Assembly (NCBI GenBank): GCA_028023455.1
Contig: JAQFVV010012476.1
Span: 3,531,555-3,595,554, forward strand
Origin: Epiperipatus broadwayi
Lineage: Eukaryota; Onychophora; Udeonychophora; Euonychophora; Peripatidae
DNA: 64,000 bases
Direction: 5' to 3'
How positions within the stretch are numbered: position 1 is the stretch's first letter; the number at the start of each line of letters is the position of its first letter. Shown here one piece after another: positions 35,675-45,985 of the stretch. Both the position numbers and the translations under genes were made by a program. The notes beneath the pieces were generated by a model that was given only the letters and a program-made list of their open reading frames with translations, was not told the origin of the DNA and did no database searches.

Positions 35675-35925
35675 CTTCAAGCTTTCTCTTGGTAAGCTTG
35701 GTTTTTGGTCCATCAGAAAATGTAATATAGGTTTGTTGTCATCTTCAGGTAAAATGTAATCCATGTAAAATGTTGGTCTTCCTTTCAGTCTAGGATTGTT
35801 CCAGACAAGCAGCTCTCTTGGTTTGATAAATTTCAGGCAATCAACCATCCTCTGCACGTTTAAGGCTATGAATTTCAGCACAAAGAAGTGGGTCATTTTC
35901 TCCAAGTGAATTTCAAACTCCTGCA
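35675..35925 (-). CDS. Possible host exon, unknown function
   Basis: A minus-strand frame open from 35971 to 35660 contains a stretch with normal-looking protein composition (LEKMTHFF, RMVDCLKFIKPRELLVW, RPTFYMDYILPEDDN). It is preceded by a good splice acceptor, TTTTCTTGCAG, immediately before GAG TTT GAA near 35925. A possible donor, TTGGTGTGC, lies near 35670, just ahead of the in-frame stop. The region is G/C-richer than its surroundings. I do not recognise the family. A degenerate transposon ORF is the main alternative. Confidence 0.3.
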
Positions 35926-35971
35926 AGAAAATATTGGTAGCTCCTGAATGTAATGTTCTGCCTTCAGCCAC

Positions 35972-38300
35972 ATAACTTCATAGTAGCTATTTTGCCAACT
36001 TTCTGGTCAGCTAAAACCAACTGCTGCAAACTTCATCAAGTTACAACAAAATATTATAACCAACTTTTCAGACTGCTCTCTTATAAATCATTATCCAGAC
36101 TATGCAGTGGCCCAGTTGGCCACTGCTTAAAATACTACAACCAGACTCCTCTGGTCAACTCTTACAAACTACAAGCAAAAAACTAACTGATATATTTTTT
36201 ATCAGTCTTTTATAACCTCATCTGAGGTGTTAACAACACTTGATTAAAAACAGAGTTTTTATTTTTATAAAAAATTTGTTTAATTAATTAAAAAAAAATT
36301 CCAAAAACAAGTATTGTGTTTTTATATTTCACAATCAGAATAATAATGATAACAATACAATATTTATATTTATTAAGACCTTTTTTAAAATATTAATTTC
36401 ATAATGAAATTTTATTTTAAACCCAGAGTTATTTAACCCTTTACTTGTTATTATTTTATTTTAGAAAATATAGAAAAATATCTACAAAAATTTATTCTCT
36501 GTTTATTTCTACTTTCCTTTATTTTACATACATATATTCACATACACTATATTAGTGTGTGTGATGTAACCCAACTGGTTACATTGCCCCGGTCTGAGAG
36601 AAAAGGAAAATAGAAATGAAACACCTTCTTAACAATATTTACATAATTTACATATATAATGAAAATAAAGTTCACATCTAAATCTATGTACTCATCAATT
36701 TTTTCAGAGATCTGACAGACGTTTGACAGTCAGCAGAATAAATAGTAATTTGCAAATTTGAGATAGATAAAGAATTCAGCCATTGGACTGTAAGTACACA
36801 ATGTACTATGAACACTAAGAGTGCTACCTCAAATGAGACCCTATAAGCTACTACAACCCATGATAAAGATAAATGCAAAATCTTTGCAAAGCCCTCTTTC
36901 ATGGAGGGTCTGGAAATACAAAACTGTGCCCTGCTTCTTTTGAGTCTTATGGGCTGGGAAATACAAGATATGCCTTGCTCCTTTTCTTTGGAGACTTAGA
37001 GGCTGGAATCATGGTAGGACTATGTTAACTGCCTTATGACAAACACTAATAAAATACAAAAAATAGGTTGGAGCAAATAGTGGAGATACAACACCCTCAG
37101 AGTTGCATGAAAACACTGCATTCTCAAGCCAAGGACAAAAATCTCTATCCATCATCAAAACTGAAAATACAGCTAAACAAACTTCAACAATCAAACACCA
37201 AATCCAACCTCCAAATCATCGATTTTTTATCCAACTCTAAACATGAACCTCTCTAAACATACATAAAAATTACTATTTTATAATCATCATCAATACTCTT
37301 GTCACATATTTCACAGTAATTTTTAAAGTTAATTTTATATAAAATGCATATTTTTTTTCTTTCTCAGATGTGGTTTGAGATCAAGTTAATAATTTTGAAG
37401 TGATGATCACCAGTATGTGATCATCATCAGCCATACATTGGGCAGCCATCTATAATGATTGCCACAGTACATGATCATTATCGGCCTTCAGTTAGGTAAC
37501 CATTTGTAACAGGATGGGGTGTTAGGAAGTAAATGGAAGGAAGGTTTGAACTGGGTGATGGCAAAATCATCACTCCCAGTCCATTTAAAATCGAAAATCA
37601 ATACTTTGATAAATTATCTATAAGTAAGATATATTTATAAGAACATGAGATTAGAGATCTCAGTGAGAACATTAAGAGAGATCATTGAGAGATCAGAAGC
37701 TACTAAGAAGAGCAACTAAAGCATAATTATTATCAACCAGCATTATAAAGTAAATATCAGTATAAGTCAAATAACTTGAAAAGAAAGCAGGTAGCAAGTA
37801 GTATCCCTGAATTAATTAATTCAATCCCTATTTTTAAACCTATTGATTGAATGAATTAAATTAAAATAACCCTCCTGATTTTATTTCAACTTAAATATAC
37901 TAATCCAAAGAGTGATCAAAGACAAAATTATTTCTTTATTTTTAGGGCTTTGCTCTTTAAAAGTGTTTTTTTTTAAATATTTTTTATAAATATTATTATA
38001 CAATAATTTCTAAAAATTAAAAAAAAAACTTGCAATTTTCTGCATCAAAAAGTTTTGTTTTCTATTTTATTGTCTGATCCTGTTAGCATCGTATGCTTAC
38101 GTAACATAATGTATTTAAGCAGTATAAGATATATAACACATTTTTTTATGAAAATGCTTAATTTACTTGTAAGCTATATGATTATATTACCAGTGCATCA
38201 CAATGGAAAGATGACTGGTTCTTTCTTCACCTGTTTCTGAGTCAATATATGTTACGCAATAACATAATTTAGTTATTCACCACAAAAATTTTAAGGTGCT
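35972..38300. other. Intergenic DNA, moderately less AT-rich
   Basis: Several short frames (35953-36186, 36684-36902, 37009-37256) lack motifs. Small structures include a 9-bp-arm palindrome at 36104-36126 (GCAGTGGCC / GGCCACTGC), a short one near 36564-36585 (TGTAACC / GGTTACA) and a rough ~48-bp duplication at 36905-36999 (CTGGAAATACAA / CTGGGAAATACAA). The 37390-37560 stretch repeats TGATCATCATC/TGATCATTATC with GCC. None identifies a gene. Confidence 0.45.
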
Positions 38301-38311
38301 AGATTTTTAGA

Positions 38312-38512
38312 TCATGAATTATGACATAAAATATGATTGCATGTTTTGTACTTTTTTTGATTTATCTTCAATGCTCTATCTATCATCACAAATCTTTTAA
38401 ACCATTTGAAAGTGCTCTTGCAATTTACATCTTTACTGCCATACACAGTTTGAATCATTTCAATCCCCGCTGAACAGTTTTGCCCAATTTGTGGATAAAT
38501 ATGGAAACACAC
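38312..38512 (-). pseudogene. Mariner-like transposase N-terminal fragment
   Basis: The 66-codon frame includes IGQNCSAGIEMIQTVYGS and STFKWFKRF. These align by eye with the N-terminal helix-turn-helix of mariner/Mos1-type transposases (pattern: K..TA.E....I...YG....S...V..W..RF). The DDD catalytic domain is absent and the frame degenerates after the first helix-turn-helix (KINQKKYKTC). No terminal inverted repeats were identified. A host gene fused to such a domain is unlikely given the early stop. Confidence 0.65.
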
Positions 38513-38655
38513 TCACATTTTACATCATAAGTCATTATCTAAACAGATGAGCATCATAAAAGTTTTATGGATAATAGCAAAACTATGTTCCTATGTAATG
38601 CAAGCATTCACCAATCATCTTACTATTACTATTACAAAGAAATCAAGTCATATAT

Positions 38656-38687
38656 CACATGACCTAATTTAACAATTAGGTCATGTG
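38656..38687. repeat. Perfect 14-bp-arm palindrome
   Basis: CACATGACCTAATT is followed after 4 bases by AATTAGGTCATGTG. A second short palindrome (AAGAGCT...AGCTCTT) follows at about 38693-38714. The function is unknown. It could be a hairpin or a relic of family A-like termini, which also contain CACATGA. Confidence 0.85.
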
Positions 38688-38714
38688 ACCCAAAGAGCTT
38701 ATTTGTGAGCTCTT

Positions 38715-39130
38715 TATATAACACCAATCATCTTTTTATTGACATATACTGTGCTTGTATTTGCCCACAATTCTATATTACCACCAAAATCAAAACCTTT
38801 GCAAATATATAATAGAAATTAATTTTCATAAAAGAAAAAAAATGATTTTAATTTTCACGACATAATTCTAATTTGATGTGACAATTTGCTCTCTGGTAAT
38901 ATTTTCTTTTCTAGAACAATGCTGAATCATTAAAAAGTCATGTAATAATTTATATGAAATCTGCACAAAATGTAAAATCAAAAACAGTAAACTTCTACAT
39001 AGCATTTAATTTTAAAATGAAAACAGAAAAAGACTCATAAAGAGATGACCATTTTTATATCATCCTGATTTTTAAAAAAATGTAAAAAAAGCATCATTTT
39101 TTATTATAAACTTAGTAATGCAAAGTTTAC
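38715..39130. other. AT-rich DNA
   Basis: No gene or repeat relative recognised. Confidence 0.55.
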
Positions 39131-39255
39131 AGTAGAAAACTCTCAGTACAGTAGTGCCACACAGTGTTAGCCTCAGTAATCAATGGATGCAAGAAAGTTT
39201 GTGCATAAAACACCTATTCAGTGCCTACTCATTCAATATCTCCAGAATAGTATAT
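39130..39255 (+). repeat. Family A single arm
   Basis: ACTCTCAGTACAGTAGTGCC, AGTAATCAATGGATGCAAGA, GTGCATAAAA and GTGCCTACTCATTCAATATC match the left arm of the other copies. The opposite arm is not found. Confidence 0.8.
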
Positions 39256-39596
39256 ATGATTTATATATACTAATGTAATTTCAAAACAACTATAAATTAT
39301 TTTAAAATCACTATAACTAATTAGAGGGATGGCTGAGACTCATATTTAAACCCCTTTTCATTTTAAATTAATTTTCAGTTAATAGATGTAAATATAACAT
39401 CTTTAATAGGCCAAATTAAATGAAATAATACATGATTTCAGTCTAGATGTCTTGAAATTACATTAGCATATATAAATCACAATCTATGTCTAAATATATC
39501 AGTAATGGGTATGTTCATATATGACCAAAGCTAAAGAGTAGGTGAACTTATTCTACATTTTATTTTTACTGATGGTTAGTTTGCATATAGCTCACA

Positions 39597-40122
39597 GGGG
39601 ATTAAGTAAACAGAATATTGGGTGCGAATTAATTTATGATAACAGAAAGGTGAGTAGTTTACTGTTTAAGGCTCGAACAGGATCTTTAGCAACAAGGGAA
39701 TATTCAAATAAATGGAAAAATGAGGGTTATTTAATCTGCAAGTTGTGTAAGAAAGGCATAGAAAATATTAGACATCTGTTAATTGAATGTAAATGCCTGA
39801 AAGCAGAAAGGGTACAAATAATGAAGTCGTGGAAGAATAAATATAAACAAAGTGATTATACAGAAAGTGGGTTCTTAAATTTTTATTCTGGGTTTGGGGA
39901 AAGATAAGGGGGATTTTGATATAAAGGCCATAGACTTTACAAAGATTATGTTGTGGAAATGAGATGAAGCAGGATAGAAAAGAATATAGTAAAAACTTAG
40001 GGCAGGGAATGGAAAGAGAAAATAGAGTGGCTAACAGGTTTCTCTGGAATTGGTAGCTGAGAGATTCCTGACTCCAATAAAGGAGAAGTCACAGTGCATC
40101 TCATCTCATCTCATCTCATCAT
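39597..40122 (+). pseudogene. LINE-X 3' end, 5'-truncated
   Basis: It begins at AAACAGAATATTGGGTGCGA. The encoded C terminus includes ARTGSLATREYSNKW, then a zinc-binding CKLCKKGIENIRHLLIEC (CX2C..H..C), open to about 39906. The 3' UTR (GGCTAACAGGTTTCTCTGG, GAGATTCCTGACTCCAATAA) ends in a CATCT pentamer tail at about 40099-40121. The frame shifts after the zinc motif relative to the 41.8 kb copy. Immediately upstream lies a family D arm (39574-39597). Confidence 0.88.
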
Positions 40123-40735
40123 TTATATAATTGACAAGTAATGGAATTATTCAATAAAATTATAATTTGGTGCAAAACACATGCACATGTTTAGAGTCTG
40201 TTTCAGTATTTAAAATATTGGCAATATCAGAATTTTTTCTACAAAAGATAATGTAGTGGGGAAGATATTTACATAAAAATTTGTTGTTTATAATAAAAAA
40301 ATATTTATCATATCAAGATATTTATAAGTGGTTATTAGTGATAGAAATTTTGACAAATTGACAGGCTTGTTGCTGAGACTACAAATTTTCATGGTTCTGG
40401 TTTTGAAGTTGTAATGAAGTGATGCAATAGATGTCTTATTGTCATCAGAGAATACAATGAGAAGAAATAATCTTTTTAAGTATATATTTTTCTTACTGTA
40501 ATATGTTTAAATTAAACCTAGTAGACTCTTATCTCAATTTCCAACTAGAGGTAATTTTGTATATACATATATATCTGATGACAATGCATTTTTTTTAAAG
40601 TTTGTACATAATTTTAGCAAAAAAAAAATAATGAAGAAAGTACATTTTAAATTCTGTATACGATTTTGATGCCAATGATGTCAACTGGCACTTCCTGTAA
40701 TTTAAAACAGAATTCATCCACTTCCTAATATCACA
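40123..40735. other. AT-rich DNA
   Basis: No gene or repeat relative recognised. Confidence 0.55.
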
Positions 40736-41128
40736 TGATCACCATTTTCTATGCTTACACAAGATGTTAAAACAGAAGCAAACTCTCCACATAGTAGTGC
40801 CACCTATTGTAAACTTTAGTAATTAATGGATGCAAAAAGATTTGTGCATAAAATACCGATCTAGTGCCTACTCATTCAATATCCCCAGACTAGTGTCTAG
40901 TTTGTGTCTTACATAAATGATACATCTTGGATTTGATAGCCTTGCACATAGATATTTTATTCAGTTGCAGAGCTTTCAGATCCAAAGCTCCTCACTCATG
41001 AAAGCCACAAGTTAGGAACTTATGTGGGAATATTGGATGAGTAGACACTAGATAGGAATTTTATGGTCAAACCTTCTTACATCCATTAATTACTAAGACT
41101 TGCACTGGGTGGCACTAATGTATTAAAA
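40735..41128. repeat. Family A foldback element, complete copy
   Basis: The outer left end ATCACATGATCACCATTTTC is followed by ACTCTCCACATAGTAGTGCC, GTAATTAATGGATGCAAAAA and GTGCCTACTCATTCAATATC. The right arm mirrors these: ATATTGGATGAGTAGACACT, TACATCCATTAATTACTAAG and CACTGGGTGGCACTA. The centre holds CAAAGCTCCTCACTCATGAAAG. The far right terminus is missing because LINE-X sequence starts directly at about 41130. Confidence 0.85.
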
Positions 41129-41130
41129 GT

Positions 41131-42185
41131 TTGGATGAATGGGAGAAAAAAATGATAATTGAAGCAAAGAAAAGAAAGGGATTGATAAATAAATTAACAG
41201 TGTTTTCGTATAATAAATATGATGTAGTTAGAATTACATGGAAAGGAATTGCAGTAGCAGGGTTAACATATGGTAATGATGCATTATATGTTAGTAAAGA
41301 GGTATTAAATTACTTAGAAAAAGTTCAAAGGGAAATAGAAAGACATGCATTGGATGCAGAAGTATGGACAGCAAGGGAGGCAATTCAAGGAGATATGGGA
41401 TAGTCAAGTTTTCATATGAGAGATGCAAAAAGTAAAATGAAAATGTTTGGTAGATTGCAGTTTATGGATAATAAAAGAATAGCCAAAATAGTATTTAATT
41501 GGGTTATGAGTAAAGGGCAAGTAACAAGATGGGTGAGAAATGTAATGTGGTATGCAAAAGATTTGGATAAAGAATTTATATCAGTATATTTGTACAAAAG
41601 ATGGGATGATTGTGTTAAGAGGATTCTTGAGTGTTGTAGTAGTAAGGAATGGGATAAAAGAATAGATTTATTAATAAATAATAGGGAATTAGACAGATGG
41701 AGATATAGTATGAAGAGTAAAAGATGTGAGTTAATATATAACAATAGTAAGGAAAGTAGTTTATTATTTAAGGTTCAAACAGGATCTTTAGCTACAAGAG
41801 AATATACATGTAAATGAAAAAAAAATGGGTGATTTATTTTGTAAATTATGTAAGGAAGGAATAGAAAATATTATGCATTTGTTAATTGAATGTAAATGCT
41901 TGAAAACAGAAAGGGTACATATAATGAAGTTATGGAAGAATAAATGTGAAAAAAGTGATTATACAGAAAGTGAATTATTGGTTTTTATGCTGGGTTTGGG
42001 AAAAAATATAGGGGATTTAGATATAAAGGTTATAGAGTTGTGGAAATGGGATGGAGCAGAATATGGGAAAATTTAGAGTGGGGAATGGAAAATAAAGTGG
42101 CTAACAGGTTTATCTGGGCATAATTGCTGAGATATTTTTGACTTCCTTTAAGGAGAAGCCACAATACATCACATCACATCACATT
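41131..42185 (+). pseudogene. LINE-X ORF2 C-terminal third and 3' UTR
   Basis: Nearly one open frame: 41131-41403, one stop, 41416-41817, a frameshift, 41825-42076. Pieces in order are VAGLTYGNDALYVSKEVL, EAIQGDMG, MKMFGRLQFMDNKRIAKIVF, VQTGSLATREYTC and CKLCKEGIENIMHLLIEC. This is the region after the RT thumb, ending in a CX2C..H..C motif. The 3' end reads GGAGAAGCCACAATACATCA and continues as a CATCA tail to 42185. Similar 'LTYGN' plus zinc-motif C termini are known in other invertebrate LINEs; I cannot place the clade from this alone. Confidence 0.88.
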
Positions 42186-42544
42186 ACTGCTTTAATTTCC
42201 TAATTTCCCAATGTCATTAAATTTTGTATACATATTTATTCCTGTTGATAAAATTAATTTTTAAAAATTTTTAAAATTTTTTTATGGGATTGATTGTAAA
42301 TACTTGCCATTTCATTCGATATTTTGAAAATATAATTTAAATGAATTCACCTCATTTCAATAATTCATTGTTTTACATATAAAACTAAAAAGTATGAAAA
42401 AATGCTTTTATTTACATAAATGTGCTAAAACCTAAAAAAATATTTTTTCCCTGCACTTAATTCCAAACATGAGCACTCCATAAATAAAAGCTGAAGAAAA
42501 TTAATTTTTATACTTTTTAGTATATTTCATCATTAATAGTATTC

Positions 42545-43022
42545 TGTCCCATTGACAGGTCCAGAAAGGAGTCACAACACTGATTCATCCATTTCTCCAC
42601 CTGACCTATTCATTGCCCAGCTCTTCAATTCACATAAATCTTACTATTATTTATATCATCCAGAAATGTCAATCTTTATCACCCTTTCTTTTTGTTTTCA
42701 CCCACCATTCCCTCCAAAACATCTTTTATTAAACTATACTTTCTTTTTAATGTATGTCCAATCCAGTATCTCTGTCTATCTCTCATTTCCTCAATCAATC
42801 TTTTTTTTAATTTACTATTTTCAAAACTTATTTATTTATTTTATTCATTCAACTGATATTTTCCATCATTCTCCATGACGACATCACAAAGTTTTCCAAT
42901 CTGTTTCTAATTTTATTTCCCAGTGTCCATGTTTCACAACCATGCAGTAGTATAATCCATACATAGCATTTAATTAATCTTTTTCTTAATTCTCTCTTCA
43001 AAGATCTTCAAAATATTTTCTT
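42545..43022 (-). pseudogene. RTE/CR1-like LINE C-terminal remnant
   Basis: Minus-strand reading gives fragments of a WT-type motif (YYCMVVKHGHWEIK region near 42950-42900) and, near 42790-42700, EEMRDRQRYWIGHTLKRK followed by DVLEGMVGE. This pattern (R..R.IGH.LR....L..V.EG...G) is the end of many RTE/CR1-type LINE polyproteins. Several frameshifts. The 108-codon plus-strand frame over it is a shadow. Confidence 0.65.
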
Positions 43023-43229
43023 TTCCTGAGAAAAGAAACATTATTTAAATTTATGTATATATTATTTTACCTTTTTTATAATTATTTGCAACTCAAATTT
43101 AAAATGATGCACCAAATAAATAGACCATTTTTTTCAATGGTAACAGTTAATAGAAATTTCACAAAATTAAAAAAATCACAACCCTCAGAGATAAATATAT
43201 GCAACTTTTATTCACTCATTAATTTTGGC

Positions 43230-43460
43230 TTTAAGAAAAGTAAAGAAATCAGGAGGACCTTGATTCATAAGTATATGAAATTTTTACTGATTTGTTGTCT
43301 TTGACAGAATAGTCTAGTTAGAGCATCATCTTAAATCTAATATTCATGAATCTAAAGGTAAAGATTCACTTTTGGTGCTAATACTGCCAGTGATCTGGTC
43401 ATCAACATAGGGAAATGAGAGACAATAATGCCACTACTTGAAACATTATTCGTAATTTGT
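43230..43460 (+). mobile_element. SINE-1, diverged copy, 3' end lost
   Basis: The head (GTAAAGAAATCAGGAGGACC) and tRNA-like part (TTGTCTTTGACAGAATAGTC, TAGTTAGAGCATCATCTTAAA) are present in the same order as in the 26.7 kb copy. The B box is decayed and the characteristic 3' end is not found. No target-site duplication. Confidence 0.75.
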
Positions 43461-43542
43461 TTAGGATTCTTAATTGTGTGGTTTGGTTTTATTCACTGTC
43501 TTAACATCACTGTTTTAAGTATTATGGTTTGTTAGTGTTCTT

Positions 43543-43653
43543 TTTTTCCATATGTCATAGCATCAGCTGGGAGGCGAATCCGCAACAACTGTCAACCAAC
43601 TGCTTGCTTGCAAGGCGGTTGCGGTGAACTCTCGGCTAACAACACCACTTAAC
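43543..43653 (-). mobile_element. SINE-2, with 10-bp TSD
   Basis: TAGTGTTCTT at 43533-43542 recurs at 43654-43663. On the minus strand the element starts GTGTTGTTAGCCGAGAG, contains CCGCCTTGCAAGCAAG and GCGGATTCGCCTCCC, and ends GCTGATGCTATGACATATGG followed by A's. The order matches the copies at 10.1 and 45.1 kb. Confidence 0.9.
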
Positions 43654-43934
43654 TAGTGTTCTTCTTTCCTTTGAAGACTCCTGCTCTGGCTTTTGGCAAA
43701 GTTGTCATGGTTACTGTAACATATGGACATATGCCCAAACTTATTTTTTGCTCAGTTTCCTACATATTTCCATGCAAAAAATATTATAGAAAACAATAAA
43801 GAAGTCAAATGCCAGATAATGCTAATTTTGTTTTGTCCATTTGTGTTTTACTCACTAGTAAAAGTAGCTACATATTGTTTTAATGAGCAACAGTTGGACA
43901 ACTGGATGGTGAAAATGATATTAAATTTATATAG

Positions 43935-44265
43935 TAATAAATTCTCTAAGCACTTTATTACTGTTACATAATGCTTTATTTACCATCCTCTTTTATAGTT
44001 CACAGTTTTGATTGCCCCAGCAATCTTCTTCAGAACGTTATATCTCATAACTTCAACTTTTACAATCAAATCAATTTTTTAAAAATTTGAAAACTTTTGA
44101 AAATTTTTAAAGTTTTAAAATTTGATTGTAACGTTTGAGTTTAGAAGATATAAAGTTCTGAAGAAAATTGCTGGGGCAATCGAAACTGCAAACGGTAAAA
44201 AAGGGTGGTAAATAAAGCATTGTGTAACAGTAGTAAAGTGCTTGGACAATTTAATATTATATGGT
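43935..44265. repeat. Family E foldback
   Basis: Arms of roughly 150 bp lie at about 43940-44085 and 44115-44262. GTTTTGATTGCCCCAGCAAT, CTTCAGAACGTTATATCT and ACAATCAAAT on the left pair with ATTTGATTGT, AGATATAAAGTTCTGAAGAA and ATTGCTGGGGCAATCGAAAC on the right. ATAATGCTTTATTTACCA pairs with GGTAAATAAAGCATTGTGT. The spacer is short and A/T-rich. A partial arm (GACTGCCCAGCAATCTTCATC) recurs at about 63160-63180. Confidence 0.88.
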
Positions 44266-44269
44266 ATAC

Positions 44270-45045
44270 ATTTGGCAATGCAATAAAAAAGAGTAATATT
44301 AAATTCACTTTGATCAGATACGGCTGGTAGATGTGTTGACCACTATGCCAAACTTCTATGAACTGAACTAAAATTTTATATCTCAACAACATACTCCACG
44401 TTTGCATATGATTTTTATTATCAAATTGTCAAATATTGAAGTAGGAGTTTGTATTATTTACCGTAGCAGCATTTGCATATTTAAAAATGATTATATTTAA
44501 CGTTATATATATATATATATTCCTGTTGTGATTTACTTTATTACATATAATAGGAAGTTTAAATTGACATAGAATTTAAAAAAATAAAAATCTGGTCGCT
44601 ACAAAAAAATTGATTATCTAAAGATTGTACTTGAACAACTGAAATAGATAAGATCTTATATACAAACGAGGGATTATGGGATACCCTGTTGTTTTAACAT
44701 AAGTAATAAAGCACTGGGGTTTAATTTAATAATCTCGGCGAATTCGTACGATCAATGGAATACTTCGGAGAAAACGCAGAGAAAAACTGAAGGAAATTGA
44801 ATAAGTATTAAAATGACTCAGGAGTATAAATTATTAAAAATTTAACACCTGAATTAAAATAAAATGACAGTTCTTATAATATATTTGATTTTATTAAAAG
44901 AAAATCTAAGACAAATGATTTTGTTTTATTATAAGAAATAGAGAGAACATTTAATTAATTATAAATGATAGCGACAAAATGCTATATATTTCATAACTTT
45001 TATTTTTTATTAATACTAAATGCGTGTACTATTGTGCTAGAGGTA
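44270..45045. other. AT-rich DNA
   Basis: No gene recognised. A TA run lies at 44506-44520, and a small CpG-containing patch at 44733-44790 has no frame. Confidence 0.55.
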
Positions 45046-45059
45046 ATCGGTCTCTCTAT

Positions 45060-45190
45060 CTTTTTTTTTTAAGAGACTTTTTTTTTTTCGTATGTCATAG
45101 CATCAGCCGGGAGGCGATCCCACAACCGTCTGCAACCAACTACTTGCTTGCAAGGCTGCTGCGCTGACCTCTCGGCTAACAACACTTGAC
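45060..45190 (-). mobile_element. SINE-2, with 13-bp TSD
   Basis: TCGGTCTCTCTAT at 45047-45059 recurs exactly at 45191-45203. On the minus strand the element reads GTGTTGTTAGCCGAGAGGTC, AGCAGCCTTGCAAGCAAGTA, GTTGTGGGATCGCCTCCCGG and CTGATGCTATGACATACG, then an A tail interrupted by AGTCTCTT. The long perfect duplication makes this the best evidence for retroposition of the family in the window. Confidence 0.93.
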
Positions 45191-45204
45191 TCGGTCTCTC
45201 TATT

Positions 45205-45985
45205 TGTATATATAGTATCGCAAAAGTATATTAGTATAAAAAAAAATATTTTACAGTTTACTCACTATATGTTTATTATAAACAGCATACAATTTGCAAC
45301 GTTTATACCAAATCAATGTTTTATAATAAGTACATTAAATGCTTTAATATTAAGATGATCTTTCAGGGGTAGCAGCATTTCAGCAAAAAGCCTTTTTGGG
45401 ACTCTCTCTGCGATGAACATAAGTTTATTCTGCTTCATTAAAATTTTAACACAATTTCACCCCTGTTATTGTTTAAAGGGTCTTTATTTTTATCTCTCTA
45501 TGAACTGAATTATTTAGGCTTACTTTCGCTGGCTTTGATAGAAAATAGTTTTAATCTTCAATTGGGCTACAGATAATCTAAAATTTCACAAATGATTGAT
45601 AATTGTTATTGATATATTTTTGTGAAGTGAATATTGTCAAAGTTGCGAAAGCAGAAAGTTTTAAACTTGCAAATCAAGATATATTAAACATTTAAATATC
45701 AAATATCATCATCAAGAAACTGTTAAATCTGTTTTCAGTGATTACTTCTGTGACAGAAAAAGTAGAAGAATTAGACAATGTAATATTTATATCAAAATTG
45801 TCTGATCTTAACACTAGAGGAATGGGAGTCTAATAGTTGATATATTCTGAACAATCTCGTTACCATTTTATTACCAAATTTCTATTATTATTTTTTCTAA
45901 CTCCTACAGGAAATTTCCTGAACCTAGAATTTTTAAAATATCTGTCAGCTCATATTGGAGCCTATGTAATGCAATCTGATATGAT
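45205..45985. other. AT-rich DNA
   Basis: No gene or repeat relative recognised. Confidence 0.55.

Noticed and set aside
36564-36600. LTR retrotransposon start (TGTAACC...GGTTACA)
   Set aside because: Only a short palindrome; no matching second LTR, primer-binding site or integrase was seen nearby.
42552-42878. 108-codon plus-strand ORF
   Set aside because: Antisense to a LINE C-terminal remnant whose minus-strand motifs (RQRYWIGH) explain the sequence.
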